Shown here in pieces: positions 9,640 through 20,888 of a stretch of 64,000 nucleotides of DNA; within the stretch, counting starts at the first letter, position 1; every line of letters begins with the position of its first letter. Under the pieces are notes generated by a model. It did no database searches, was not told the DNA's origin, and was given only the letters and a program-made list of their open reading frames with translations. Both the position numbers and the translations under genes were made by a program. The stretch covers positions 2,542,001 to 2,606,000 of the forward strand of contig OZ005695.1 in the NCBI GenBank assembly GCA_963930775.1, read 5' to 3'. This DNA is from Cliona cf. orientalis (taxonomy: Eukaryota; Porifera; Demospongiae; Clionaida; Clionaidae).

Positions 9640-12045
9640 TTAAGCATTGCTCGTGAGAGGGGCAAGGTCAGGATCATCAGTTTCTAACTTCTTGAACCTG
9701 GCAATGCCGACAGATTTCTTACACTTCCGGCAGTAGGCATATGAGAGTGCAGCAGTTAAAATGGTTGCAAACACTAGGAAAACTACTATTGGAAGAGCAA
9801 CAGCTACAGCAATACCACTATCAAAGTGGTGAGCTCTAGTTGGAGGGATGGTAGGTGTGGTCACAGTTGAGGGTTCAATTACATCATAAAGCAAACAGTT
9901 CGGGAAATTTGGATCGTTATAGTGGTAAAGTGTGAGAGGAGAGATGCTTACATTAGCACTACAGGCACTAATAACAGCTCCCATGTCCGCTGAATTGTTG
10001 AAAATGTTAGTGTCTCCAATCAATAAGCTGCTTCCATTTATGGAAATGACTCCTCCTCTTTTCTCTGCTCTGTTAAAGCCAATCTTACTGACGGTTGATA
10101 TACTCACTGAACTGTTAGTATCCCTTACATACATAACACCACCTTCAACCCCAGCTTGATTATTGAAGAAAGAAGTAAAATTTATACGAAATATACTCCG
10201 AGAAAATATTGCAAACACACCTCCTTGTGAGCCTGCTGTGTTGTATTCAAAGGAGTCAGGCCCATTAATCAGGAAAAGGGTGCTGTTGCTTTCATAGTGT
10301 TCATTTGTCTGTGGCTCAATTATCACTACGCCGCCATTCCGTTCAGCATGGTTATAGCTAAAATTTCCAAAAGATATCACTACCTCACTCATATCGGCAG
10401 AAGTGCAAATGGCACCTCCATTGGCTTCAGCCTTGTTGGAAAGGAAATTACTTTCGTCTATTCTAATGTGTCCCGAGTTCAGGGCTAGAGCACCACAGTT
10501 TTGAGCCGAATTATTAAGAAATGTAGATCTATCTGTGACAGTATGTGCAGCGTCTATGTAAACAGCTCCACCACAACTACGAGGTGCAGTGTTGTTAGTA
10601 AATGTACTATGCAGTAGGGATACTCTACGCAGTAGTTCCCCTTCAGTAGTGATAGCTCCACCATGACCCTCAGCAGCAACATTGTTGTCAAATGTCGTCA
10701 TGATAGTCCCAAATGTGCAATTGGCGGATGCATTAATGTACACTGCCCCTGCTCGGGATGCATGATTGTGGCTAAAGATGCTTGAAGTGATGATCACCCC
10801 ACTCAAGGGGGAATCCACTCCAATATGCAATGCACCCCCACTTCCGTTGATAATGGCAGAATTGTTGAAGAAAGAGCTTTGTGAAATTGTGAATAATGCA
10901 CTATCCCACTTATTGAATTCATAATCATGTTCATATACAGTCATCGCTGCTCCGCCGTTCTTATTTTTAGTGTTGCCAGAGAAATTGCAGTCATCTACTG
11001 TCACATGACTATCTGAGACTAGTAGATTTATTGCTCCATCGGTGTTGCGAGTGAAGTTATTCTGGCTAATTGTAAGTACCACACTTGTAGCACTGATATC
11101 AAGTGCTGCTCCTGGACCTGCATTGTCGATGAAATTATTTTGGTCTATGGTTGTTTCATTAACACTAGTTATGTTCAGCACTTTTCCTGTGTTCTGAGCA
11201 AACCTGTTACCACGTATCTCGATTGAACCATGACTATCAATAGAAAGCAGTCCTTGCGTCTCTGAGTGATTTCCTATGTTATTGTTAATAAAGTCACAAT
11301 TTGTGATAGTCACACTTTCTTGATTATTCATAATCCTTACCGCTGTACCATGAGTAATATTCTCAAATGTAGTGCTATCAATAATTAGGAAAGTGGAGTC
11401 CCAACTAGAGATCACGGGTACGTGTGCATTTATGTGAGAAAATGTGCACTCTTGAATACGAATCATTGAGCCATTCACCACCCCAAGTTGACCACTGTAG
11501 TGATTTTGCAAGAAAGTGCTCCCAATGATTGCACCTTCGATAACAGAGTCCAGCCTTAGTGAATAAATGTTGCCATAATCATACTCATAAATGCTGGAGT
11601 TTTCAAACCTAAAGTTGCCAGTGTTGTAAATTTCAAGCAATCCACAATCCATAAAAGTGATGCCACTGATCAATACGTCTTCTAAGAAATGCAACAAAAA
11701 ATATCTGAGAGTGGGCGATGTGCAGTTGATAGTAGCAGCCTCAGATGTCATCACAAATGAGACAAGAGTGGTTATGGTGAGATTATAGTCAAGGATATGC
11801 TCTCCAGGTTCCAGTTCCAGTGTCAAGTGGGTAGGATTCAACTCGTTTAAAATAAACTTGGTGAAAAACTGCTGCAAAGTGAGGCAATGGTGTGGGTCTG
11901 CTCCAGATTCATTGCAAAATGGACTCCTTGGTGTTATCTCGATGTAGAATGTTTCACCTTTCACAGATTGCCACTGGGTACTACCAATGACTAAAATCAA
12001 AATAGCTAGTACAGCTGTATATGTAGCTGAGGGACACTTTTCCAT
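9640..12045 (-). CDS. Beta-helix single-pass membrane protein, copy 3 (intact)
   Basis: This is the complete 801-residue, intronless member of the array, with ATG at 12043-12045. Residues 1 to about 30 are a signal peptide ending near QSVKGETFYI. The next ~700 residues are short repeated beta-strand units with SxFxxNxA and GGA(V/I)Y patterns, as in parallel right-handed beta-helix proteins and polymorphic-membrane-protein (Pmp) repeats; N-glycosylation sequons are very frequent. Residues ~745-770 form one transmembrane helix, followed by CRKCKKS and a ~25-residue tail with ETDDPDLAPL. The topology is therefore type I with a large extracellular rod. Function is unknown; adhesion or ligand binding is inference from the fold. 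Pmp-like repeats also occur in chlamydiae, but the eukaryote-type membrane anchor and the duplicated sponge surroundings argue against bacterial contamination. Confidence 0.88.
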   Translation of the reverse strand: MEKCPSATYTAVLAILILVIGSTQWQSVKGETFYIEITPRSPFCNESGADPHHCLTLQQFFTKFILNELNPTHLTLELEPGEHILDYNLTITTLVSFVMTSEAATINCTSPTLRYFLLHFLEDVLISGITFMDCGLLEIYNTGNFRFENSSIYEYDYGNIYSLRLDSVIEGAIIGSTFLQNHYSGQLGVVNGSMIRIQECTFSHINAHVPVISSWDSTFLIIDSTTFENITHGTAVRIMNNQESVTITNCDFINNNIGNHSETQGLLSIDSHGSIEIRGNRFAQNTGKVLNITSVNETTIDQNNFIDNAGPGAALDISATSVVLTISQNNFTRNTDGAINLLVSDSHVTVDDCNFSGNTKNKNGGAAMTVYEHDYEFNKWDSALFTISQSSFFNNSAIINGSGGALHIGVDSPLSGVIITSSIFSHNHASRAGAVYINASANCTFGTIMTTFDNNVAAEGHGGAITTEGELLRRVSLLHSTFTNNTAPRSCGGAVYIDAAHTVTDRSTFLNNSAQNCGALALNSGHIRIDESNFLSNKAEANGGAICTSADMSEVVISFGNFSYNHAERNGGVVIIEPQTNEHYESNSTLFLINGPDSFEYNTAGSQGGVFAIFSRSIFRINFTSFFNNQAGVEGGVMYVRDTNSSVSISTVSKIGFNRAEKRGGVISINGSSLLIGDTNIFNNSADMGAVISACSANVSISPLTLYHYNDPNFPNCLLYDVIEPSTVTTPTIPPTRAHHFDSGIAVAVALPIVVFLVFATILTAALSYAYCRKCKKSVGIARFKKLETDDPDLAPLTSNA

Positions 12046-15000
12046 TTTGAACAGGCACCCTCAAGCTTGGCAACTCTCTAAAAAAGGTATGAACAAACCG
12101 CCTTTAAACACCGATCTTGCTATTCCTATGACAATTAAACGGTACAGGTCACAAGGTCCACACTTGACAATGTGTGGGTGAGGGCGATAGGGCAAACTTG
12201 CCCCCACCCCCATTGTTGGGAAAACAGGATGTACAGTGCCCTCAACAATGAATTCATGACAAGATAATGGAAGCCAGACAATGAATAAATTTAATAATAG
12301 TGGCTACTGCATGGGCGAGTCTATGGGACTAGGCCACACGCATGTAGGTAGGTAGGTATGGTTCCCAGGACTTATCGAGCCGCCACAATCAGAGTGGCGC
12401 CATGAGCCTTCCACAACACCCATTGTTGGCTAGCACACCCAAGACATTCCAGAGAAGCACTGAACCCAGCTGCACACATGTGTTGTAAATATTACAATTT
12501 TAGACTAATTATTTTTTCTGACAAAGGTCATCACAAGGGCGGCACAGACGGTGGGGCTGGTGGGGCTATAGCCCTACCACTTCTCAGGGCATGGGGGCAT
12601 AGCCCCACCACTCTGCATCACTCGTTTTAATGAATGTGGTACGGGATCGTCAAGCGCGATTAGTTTTGCACAGTCAGCGATCACCACATAATACAGAACG
12701 AAGGCACACTTGGAGGAATTTTATATGCATGTGTATATTGAACTATTAATTTTGTATCCTTCAAACTCCAAAAGTGGGCGTGGCAAATCCAAAATTTTCG
12801 CTGCGCGCCACTTCTAAGCCCCACCACTTTCAATATACTTGTTCCGCCCCTGCATCAGTCACTAGACTGAATATTTAAATTAGATCTTGCACTGTCTCAG
12901 TGGTGCATGTGTACAAGTAATGCTCACTTGTCACCAGAGGTACTGGATCCAGATCCATAGACAACACAATACATGCACTACAGAGATTAGGGTAGGGTGC
13001 AAAGGAGATTTTCCTCCCTAGAATTTAAAGAGAAGACAATTTTATTAGCATCTACTGATTAAGGTATTGGTAGTACTTGTAATTTTGTGTACTCTTTTTG
13101 GTTCCTAATTTGGGCTATTTTTTAAACTGTAGCTAGCTATGCCTCATGCACTACTTCAAGGACATGTACAGTCCCACTTTTGGTTTTAGGCTGGTAATTC
13201 ATGACAATAATTATAATATCTAATAGCTATAATTATAATATCTAATAGCTATGTTGTACAAATCTGCAGTGGCTGGACATAATAATAATATAGATCTACG
13301 ATAATGAGGCACTATATAGCTATTATACCTTGGCATATAGCTATTCATTTGTTTATCATGGGCTAAGAAGGTCATGCATACATACAGTATCCACTGAGAC
13401 TACCTTCCTACACCTGATTACCACGTGCACAAACAGGATCAACACATTGATTGGGAATTCACCGCTATCGTCATTGCAAGTATTCCCAAGTCCTTATGAT
13501 CTAATGGTGCGGTTAAAGGCTGATCGATCTGGCTACAGCACATGATGTCCGCTAGATGTTTGTGATTATAAAATTTAATGAATTTGAGCTTTGATGAAAA
13601 TTTATACAAGGTGTACATGTATCTAGCTACCTAGAATTATATTAGACTATAAGGCAGAGCCTGGTATCATAATAATCAGTCTCCGTGCAATCAGATCTTC
13701 CCTGAGGGACATGCAGTCTCACTGGCTATTTAATTATTTCGTAATGTTCCCCCTTTTAATTCAAGTACTTTTTGTGTGTTTCTTTGCTTCTTAAAAACTG
13801 TAGCTATGCCTCACTACTTCAAAGACATAGTCCAACTCTTCATGGTACTTGAGATATGTGGTACAAATCTGATATGGTTGGACATAAATCTATTTGTTGT
13901 CTTGCGAACCACACCCCTAGCTCAACAATGCAAAAAATGAAATATTCTTTCGTAGGAGGGACTGTCTTTGTGAGACTATCGTTCATCTTGGGAAAATTTA
14001 ATAATCATTGCATAGTCATACTGTAACAGTATCCACTGAGTCTACCTTCCTACACCTGATTACCACATACACAAAATTGATTGGGAATTCACCAGTATCA
14101 TCATTGCATGCATCCTAAGTCCTCATGATCTAATGGTGCGGTTAAAGGTTGATTGATCTGGCTACAGCACATGACTTCCGCTAGATGTCTATGATTATTT
14201 TTGAGATTAAGAAAATTTACAACGTCTACATGTAACTACCTAGAAAATTTGATTAAGACAGAGCCTGGTATCATAATAACTGCATGGTCTTCATACAATC
14301 AGATCTTCCCCAAGCAATAGTCTCACTATTAATTTTTGGTGGTAGCTAATTAATGTCCCTCTTTTACTTTTTGTGTGCTCTTTTGCTTCTTAATTAGAGT
14401 CATTTTAAAACTGTAGCTATGCCTCACTACTTCAAAGACATAATCCCACTCTTTATAGTATTTGAAGCTATACCTTAGATAATGTGTACAAATCTGATGC
14501 AATGGTTGGACATAGCTAAATTTTGTAGTCTTATGAACCACACCCCTATAGCTAGCTCTATAAATGCAAAAAAAAACGAAATCTTCTTTCATAGGAGGGA
14601 CTGTGCTGCGAGACTATCCTTCATTTTGGGAAATAATCATTGCATAGTCCTACTGTAGCTAACAGTATCCACAGAGTCTATCTTCCTACACCTGATTACC
14701 ACAGCTACAAAAATAGGATGCATTGATTGGGAATTCACCAGTATCATCATTGTATGCATCCTAAGTCCTCATGATCTAATGGTGCCGTTAAAGGTTGATT
14801 GATCTGGCTACAGCACTTGACTTCCGCTAGATTATTTTAACGAATTTGATGAAACAAGATGTAGCTACAATGTCATGTATCTACCTAGATAATTAGACTA
14901 GGCAGAGCCTGGTATAATAATTGGTCTCCATGCAATCAGATCTTCCTTGAGAGACATGTAGTCCCACTGGCTATTAAAATTTCGGCGCTAATGTCCTCCA

Positions 15001-15595
15001 GTAGCTACTTTTTTGTGTGCTTCTTTTACTTCTTAATTTGAGCCATTTAAAAACTGTAGCTATGCCTCACTACTTCCAAGACATAGCCCCACTCTTCATG
15101 CAGAGTCATTAATTTTATAGATATGTGGTACAAATATGATGCAATGGTTAGACATAAATGTATTTGTAGTCTTGCAAACCACACCCCTAGCTCTATAAAC
15201 GCAAATATTCTTTCGTAGGAGGGACAGTCTTATGAGACTTTTGGGAAAATAATCATTGCATAGCTAGTCATGCAGTATCCACAGAGTCTACCTTCCTAAA
15301 CCTGTTTACCACAGACACAAAGAGGAGGCATTAATTGGGAATTCACCACTATCATGTGATTGCGTCCTCATGATGAAATGGATGGATAGAGGTCAATCCA
15401 GCTATGCCACATGACTTCCGCAAGCAGGTCATCATGTATCTGAGCGGATATGCAAAATTAATTAATAACTTAGCTGCGGCTTAATCAGTCATGCATACCA
15501 CTGAACCATATTTTTCTTACTGAAATGGGCACATACATGTACTTCAAGTAGCTAGTTAAGGTACCAGTATATCAAGCATAATAATTTAATATGGT
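12046..15595. repeat. Spacer 3: conserved 5' flank plus four intergenic modules
   Basis: After the shared ~130-bp upstream block come four diverged modules, with marker blocks near 13500, 14119, 14775 and 15372 (spacings about 619, 656 and 597 bp). A 319-bp element at 12534-12852 interrupts the first part. Homology to the other spacers stops at the G homopolymer at 15596, before the place where the gene-5'-end relic would be expected. There is no gene. Confidence 0.65.
12534..12852. mobile_element. Small DNA transposon with CA(A/G)GGGCGG ends
   Basis: The matching point in the other spacers reads 'aaaggtcatcagtcactagac' without interruption. Here it is split, and the pentamer CATCA stands on both sides (12529-12533 and 12853-12857), as expected of a target-site duplication. 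The element starts CAAGGGCGG and ends CCGCCCCTG, a 9-bp inverted repeat with one mismatch, and more GGGGCT/AGCCCC inverted blocks lie inside. It is non-coding. The ends recall hAT-type elements, but the 5-bp duplication does not fit the usual 8 bp, so I leave the family open. Confidence 0.65.
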
Positions 15596-17158
15596 GGGGG
15601 GGGGGGGGGGGGAGTTAAAAGGCAACATAGTTCTGGGTGTTTGCAAAAGAGTGCAAGTTATCTCAGGCATGCACTGACCTTAGCCCCCAGAGCCACGAAT
15701 TGATGGTATAGGTCGTCAAGTCTCCTTTACGAGGTACCCCTATGATCATGATGAAGCAAGCGGTTAGATCAGATTGCGTGGACCAGCTAAAGTTTCATGA
15801 AGGGTAAGATACTATTAATTTTTTTGGTATATTATAGTTCTGCATCCATGCATGCATACAGACAGTCATAAAATATCATAGAATGCCTAAAACTTTGAGT
15901 TCAGTTTGTGTGATTATGAACATACTAGCGAGTAATGATCATTCTATGGCAAGCTCCAAAATTCATGACAGTGTGTGAGCTATAGCTTCCTGCCATGAGA
16001 CTAGACTACCTACTAACAGAGCACCACACATTGCTAGCTAGCTATATCTTGAATGAGTTTATTAAACTGCAATAGCTACTTAGTTATTATTGTGGCCTTC
16101 CTATTAGTTCTAGCTGTATTAATATCCATCTAGATACAAGCAGCACCCTTAGCAACGTATGATCTCAATGGGTGTACAAATGTGGCCAAGACGAAATCAG
16201 GGAGTTGCTTTCAGATTCATGCTCCTGATACATCAGCCTAGGCTGCAAAGGCCCCAAGCTTGGGGCTCTGTAATAGGTAGACTGTGGATCTCCTGTGTGG
16301 CAATGGATCTCTCATACCAGCATGAACATAGTTATATAGCTACAGGCAATTGGGGTCAGAATAGCTATATTATATAGCTAATGCATCATCGTGGTTAAGG
16401 CATATGCATAGTGATTCACTGGCCCTGAATCAGACTACAGTGGGTCATCCATTTTAGCTAAACTGCTTGAAATGGCCTCCATGGGAAACCATACTGGCTC
16501 ATGTGGCTGAATTATGCAATTATGTACTGGGAACCCACTTCTTAGGTATCATATTATTAAACCTTATCAAGCTTGAATAGTAGGCCATTAGACTATCGTT
16601 TGTCATGCATATTGGGCATGGATGAAATTGGGTTTCTATAATCTGTAAAGTATATGAATTCCACCAGAGTATGCAGTAATAGCTTGAATGTGTAGCTATA
16701 GGTAGTACCAACTGGATGTTGTGATATTGTGGTCAGACTGTCTAGCATGACATTATACGTAGCGACAGTTGATTTAAATGCACTTTCCAATATAATATTA
16801 TAGCTACATGTATAATATTACGGTCCATATGTTGGGTATATGGGTGGTACGGGACTGTACATGAATTGGTGGTTCGTTAACCAGATCAGCGTGACATCTT
16901 CAATTTGTCGATTATGGATTCCAAAAATGACAACGTTTATCCACCCAGTGTCCATTAACAGCGTCTGGTGGCTCGTGCTAAACTGACTCTAGAGGATCTT
17001 GCTCTTTGTAGCTGCACACTGAGACAGAGCATCGAGTTTGTCATCAAAATGCAGTATAGAATTTGAGATAACCAGCTGTAGCCAGTGTTATACGAGAACA
17101 GTGTCTCTGCTATAATTTTAATTTTATGATCATAGTTTCTAGCTCAAAATCTACAGTG
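15596..17158. other. Intergenic region with a G17 homopolymer
   Basis: A run of 17 G at 15596-15612 marks the exact end of the duplicated beta-helix block. The rest is AT-rich spacer with TAGCTA-type strings. Short frames here have no domain and no paralog. The promoter of gene A should lie in the last few hundred bases, but no clear core element is visible. Confidence 0.5.
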
Positions 17159-20100
17159 ATGGCTGTATATTTTCAAGTCTTCTTCATTGTGCTCTCTTTC
17201 TGCATTCCAAAAACATGTGAGTAGCTAGCTATGTGCATGATTTAAAGTTACAGCTATTATTGATGAATGATAATTTATTATCCGTGCTGCAGTTCAGAGT
17301 CTTCTGACAGGAAACGGTTATGGTTTACCCGATCTTAAAAACAATGAGAAAGATGATAATAACAACAGAATCATCCTTCACCATCAAGCGATCATCCACA
17401 CCTACAGATTTGATAGCTGTGGCAACATCACAGAATGGGGAACGGATGTGTTCTTCGACATTCAGAACAGCATCACCCTCGACTTTCAAGTCTGGAGGCC
17501 GTCACCAACTGTGAAAGAATCCACTGGCACTGGCTGCTACAGTCTGGTGGGAAACAACAGATTCAGCGCAGTCTCTTTGAGTGGTGGAGTAGCTATAGTC
17601 ACCCCGTCACCTCAAGACTACATCCAGTTTCGACCTGGAGATGTGCTTGGGTTCTATGTGGAGGATGTCGCGAGAACGGTCTACCCATATCAAACATCTA
17701 ACGGAATAGTCCTAAAAACCAGCCCTAGTAGATTCACCAGTGAATTGGTGTGGTACGGCAAGGTAGCTCCATCAATGGCAGCTTCTAAGAATCTAGACTG
17801 TCCTTACTCAGTCGGGAGTGACGGATTGCTTAAGCTATCAACACATGCTGCACCTGTCATCTCCATAGATACAAGTAAAGATTTAATTAACTATAGCTAC
17901 TTTGATGCTGATGTCATCACTTAGCTAATGCCAATTTATTACAGCTTCCTACTCATGTCCCGCACCAGCCACCCATACTCAGAAACTCTCAACAGCCACT
18001 GTTGATGATCAAAATGGCAACAATAGCTCCGCTGTGCCTGAGAACAACGACACTGCACCCACTCCATTGATACTCGCTATTGTTACAGTAATGGTCGTTG
18101 TAGTGTCAGTGACGACAATTACAGTGCTCATACTGATAATTGCCGTACTCATGAAACAGCAGAGGGCAAGGGAGAGGCACATTCAGAGGGACCTGTCAAA
18201 CAGCGACCAGAGTAAGCCACTGCATGTATGAGCTTATAGAATGTGTGTTGAGTTGAATGAATTGTGATGTAACTGCATTATGCAGTGGTGTGAATGCATA
18301 TTAATTTAGCTATAATATTATAATGCAGCCATGCATGTGTGAAGCCATAAATGTCTGTGCAAAACATACCCTGAATATAATATGCATAAGTTACTTACTT
18401 TGATAGCCCAGCTGAATGATATTAATATTATGTAGAAATTCAAGATCCCAGTGATGAAGATCGCATCAATATCTATGATGACGACCCTGCGAAGAGAAAT
18501 TTACAGGCAAGTGGGGAGAGCAAGACGAACGTCAAGGACTCATCATCCTATCACTGTGTGGGGCCCAGCTCATCTAAGGAGGCTAGCTCTACAAGGACTG
18601 GTGGTGGTTCAGGAGCTAAAAAGCACCACTACCAAGAAGTCCACTCACTTCGCCTGGGAGATCGATATGAAGTTCATCATCCAGAGTCTACCGGGGAAAT
18701 TGAAATCAGAACCGCTACAGCTTATGAAACTCCAATCACCAGAAAAGATCGAGTAAAATTTAATGTGAACATGGTATATAATATAGTGGAATGTTTAATA
18801 AGTGTCCATTAATAATTGTAGGAATCACAGAGTAGAGTTGTTCATCCCATGGCCAGCGATGATCTATTTGATAGTGCTGGATCTTATGTCCCCACTCCAG
18901 TAAGTTATATAATATTATATCCACTGCCTAATAATCGTGACATAATGTCATTACTATGCATCACAGGAAGCTAGAACAGGCCGTGGAAGTGACGGAAAAG
19001 CAATGGAAGCAGTATGTTAAGCGGATAATTATTATTGATGGGCATGCAATGACTGTAATTCATTTTGTATATATTATCATGTGTGATACATGAAACATGT
19101 CCACACTCAGGTAGCCTATAGCAAGTTGAGGTTCTTTGAAGAGGAGCAGGTCTACTGGGCTCCTGCCTCGACGACCTCTGCCCTCTATTCCCAGCTGGCC
19201 TCAAAGAAGTACAGAGAGATCCCAAGAAATCAAATAAAGTTTGTCACTCACTTTCAATAATATTATGTTACTAGTAACTTAATACTATCTATATAGACTC
19301 TTGGAGCCACTTGGCTCAGGACAGTTTGGTCAAGTTTGCAAAGCAGAATGGTGCATTTCTGGAGCCACAAAGAAACTGGCTGTTAAGAATTTGCGACCAG
19401 ATCTGCCAGAGGAGGAGAAGGTGAGATTCCTACAGGAGGCAGCCATCATGGGACAGTTCTCTCATCCTGGGGTTGTGAGGCTCTATGGTGTGGTCACTGT
19501 GGGATATCCAGTGAGTTAAACTTGAGAAATTTTGCACCCTAGTTAAGGTAATTGATGTATTGTATGCTCTATAGGTGATGATCTGTATTGAACTAATGAT
19601 CAATGGCGATCTTCGGAACTACCTGTGTTCAATCAACCCGGTGTAAGTAACAGTTCTAGCCCCCTAGCATTTGCACTATCTATACCTCAATGTTTCCTTT
19701 TTATTAATTTTAGCCAGCAAGACCACAAGAGGCTGGGCAAGCAGTTTCTTCAATTCTCTCAGCAGATTGCCTCTGGCATGGATTATCTTTCTAAGAAGTC
19801 ATTTGTCCACAGAGATCTGGCAGCCAGGAATATCCTACTGGATGAAGCTATTCATTGCAAGGCATGATATAATCATTCTGTCGTCTTTGTCTTTCATTAT
19901 ACCTGAGCGTGCATCAATAATCTACTCTAGATCGGAGACTTTGGAATGGCGCGAGACTTAATGGATAAGACTTATTACACTTCCAAGAGCAAGGGAGGAA
20001 AAATCCCAGTGAAGTGGACAGCACCTGAGGTATATTAATTATGGTATTACATAGCTATAGAGAAAAGTGCTCAGATGTGATCAGAGGTGGTATTATTTCT

Positions 20101-20545
20101 CAGGCTCTCTACTATAAGAAGTACTCGACTGACAGTGATGTGTGGAGTTATGGCATGGTGCTGTTCGAAATCTGGTCAGTTGGGAAGAAACCGTTTTCGA
20201 AGCTCACTAACATCCAAGTACTGAAACTGCTCAAAACTGGTCACTGCCAGTCCCCTCCTCCTGAATGTCCAAGGGCCATCTACAAGCTGATGGTGGATTG
20301 TTGGTAAAATACAATAATTATTATGTAGCTAATTCGATAATGATCTTCCACTCACTGGCAGGAATCCAGATCATCATCAAAGACCTACTTTTGAAGAGAT
20401 CTGTGATTATCTTCAATTGCCACCCACCAAGCTACTCTATTGGAGTCCAGATAGCAAAGTGGAGGGCAGTGTTTTGGGGGCAGCACTTGAGACAGCGTCA
20501 CAGTTACACTTGGATCTGCAAGATAGTTACAAACAGCTCAAATGA
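17159..20545 (+). CDS. Gene A: receptor tyrosine kinase with the shared ~192-aa ectodomain
   Basis: There are thirteen exons: 17159-17216, 17293-17874, 17945-18211, 18436-18752, 18822-18899, 18967-19011, 19111-19238, 19297-19510, 19575-19642, 19714-19861, 19931-20029, 20104-20303 and 20362-20545. All phases join, giving 795 residues. It has a signal peptide (1-19), the shared ectodomain (20-213; CGNITEWG and [11 protein letters not shown] motifs), a short stalk and a transmembrane helix (~255-283). A ~105-residue cytoplasmic insert encoded by exon 4 is absent from gene E. The kinase spans ~492-745 with GSGQFGQV loop, LAVKNL lysine, HRDLAARN catalytic loop, DFG, and WTAPE, so all key residues are present. 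HRDLAARN marks a tyrosine kinase. It should sit in the plasma membrane and phosphorylate tyrosines after ligand binding. The donor of the intron after exon 10 is GC (AAG|GCATGA) where gene E has GT. A likely polyadenylation signal AATAAA lies near 20617. Confidence 0.88.
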
Positions 20546-20888
20546 GTTTTGGTGGACACTGAAAGTACTACGTACATTATGATATCTTGTCATACTATTA
20601 TGCCATATGCACACAATAAATAATTCAGCACTTAAAGACAATTTCATAATTTCTAATGATTGTTTCCAGTTTGCTGTGTACACAACTGCACATAATAAAT
20701 ATTGGTAATGCCAGCCACATGATACATATCCTGTATTTACAATCGATGGATATAAGAGATACCCACGCCTGTGCAGACATTATGATCACTGCTGCTAATT
20801 TAGCTGTGAATCATTAATAGTTATTATCTTTAACTGCATAGCTATTTGGCTGATTGAATCACATTTTTGATCAATAATAATTGTCATC
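20546..20888. other. Spacer between gene A and the class C GPCR
   Basis: This short AT-rich spacer holds the 3' UTR of gene A (AATAAA near 20617) and the 5' flank of the receptor. Nothing else can be supported. Confidence 0.5.

Noticed and set aside
1..12045. Bacterial (chlamydial Pmp-like) contamination as the source of the beta-helix genes
   Set aside because: The repeats look Pmp-like, but each protein has a single C-terminal membrane helix with a basic cytoplasmic side and no autotransporter barrel. The genes also sit in AT-rich spacers continuous with intron-bearing animal genes.
1011..15595. Regularly spaced repeats that might suggest a CRISPR or satellite array
   Set aside because: Units are ~600-650 bp and diverged along their length, without short identical repeats and unique spacers; the setting is a eukaryotic genome.
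16159..16377. 72-codon plus-strand frame upstream of gene A
   Set aside because: No signal peptide, domain, paralog or splice context; expected by chance in a 1.5-kb spacer.
17435..17701. Alternative-frame peptide inside the ectodomain exon of gene A
   Set aside because: The other frame carries the conserved ectodomain shared by five genes; this one is not conserved in the paralogs.
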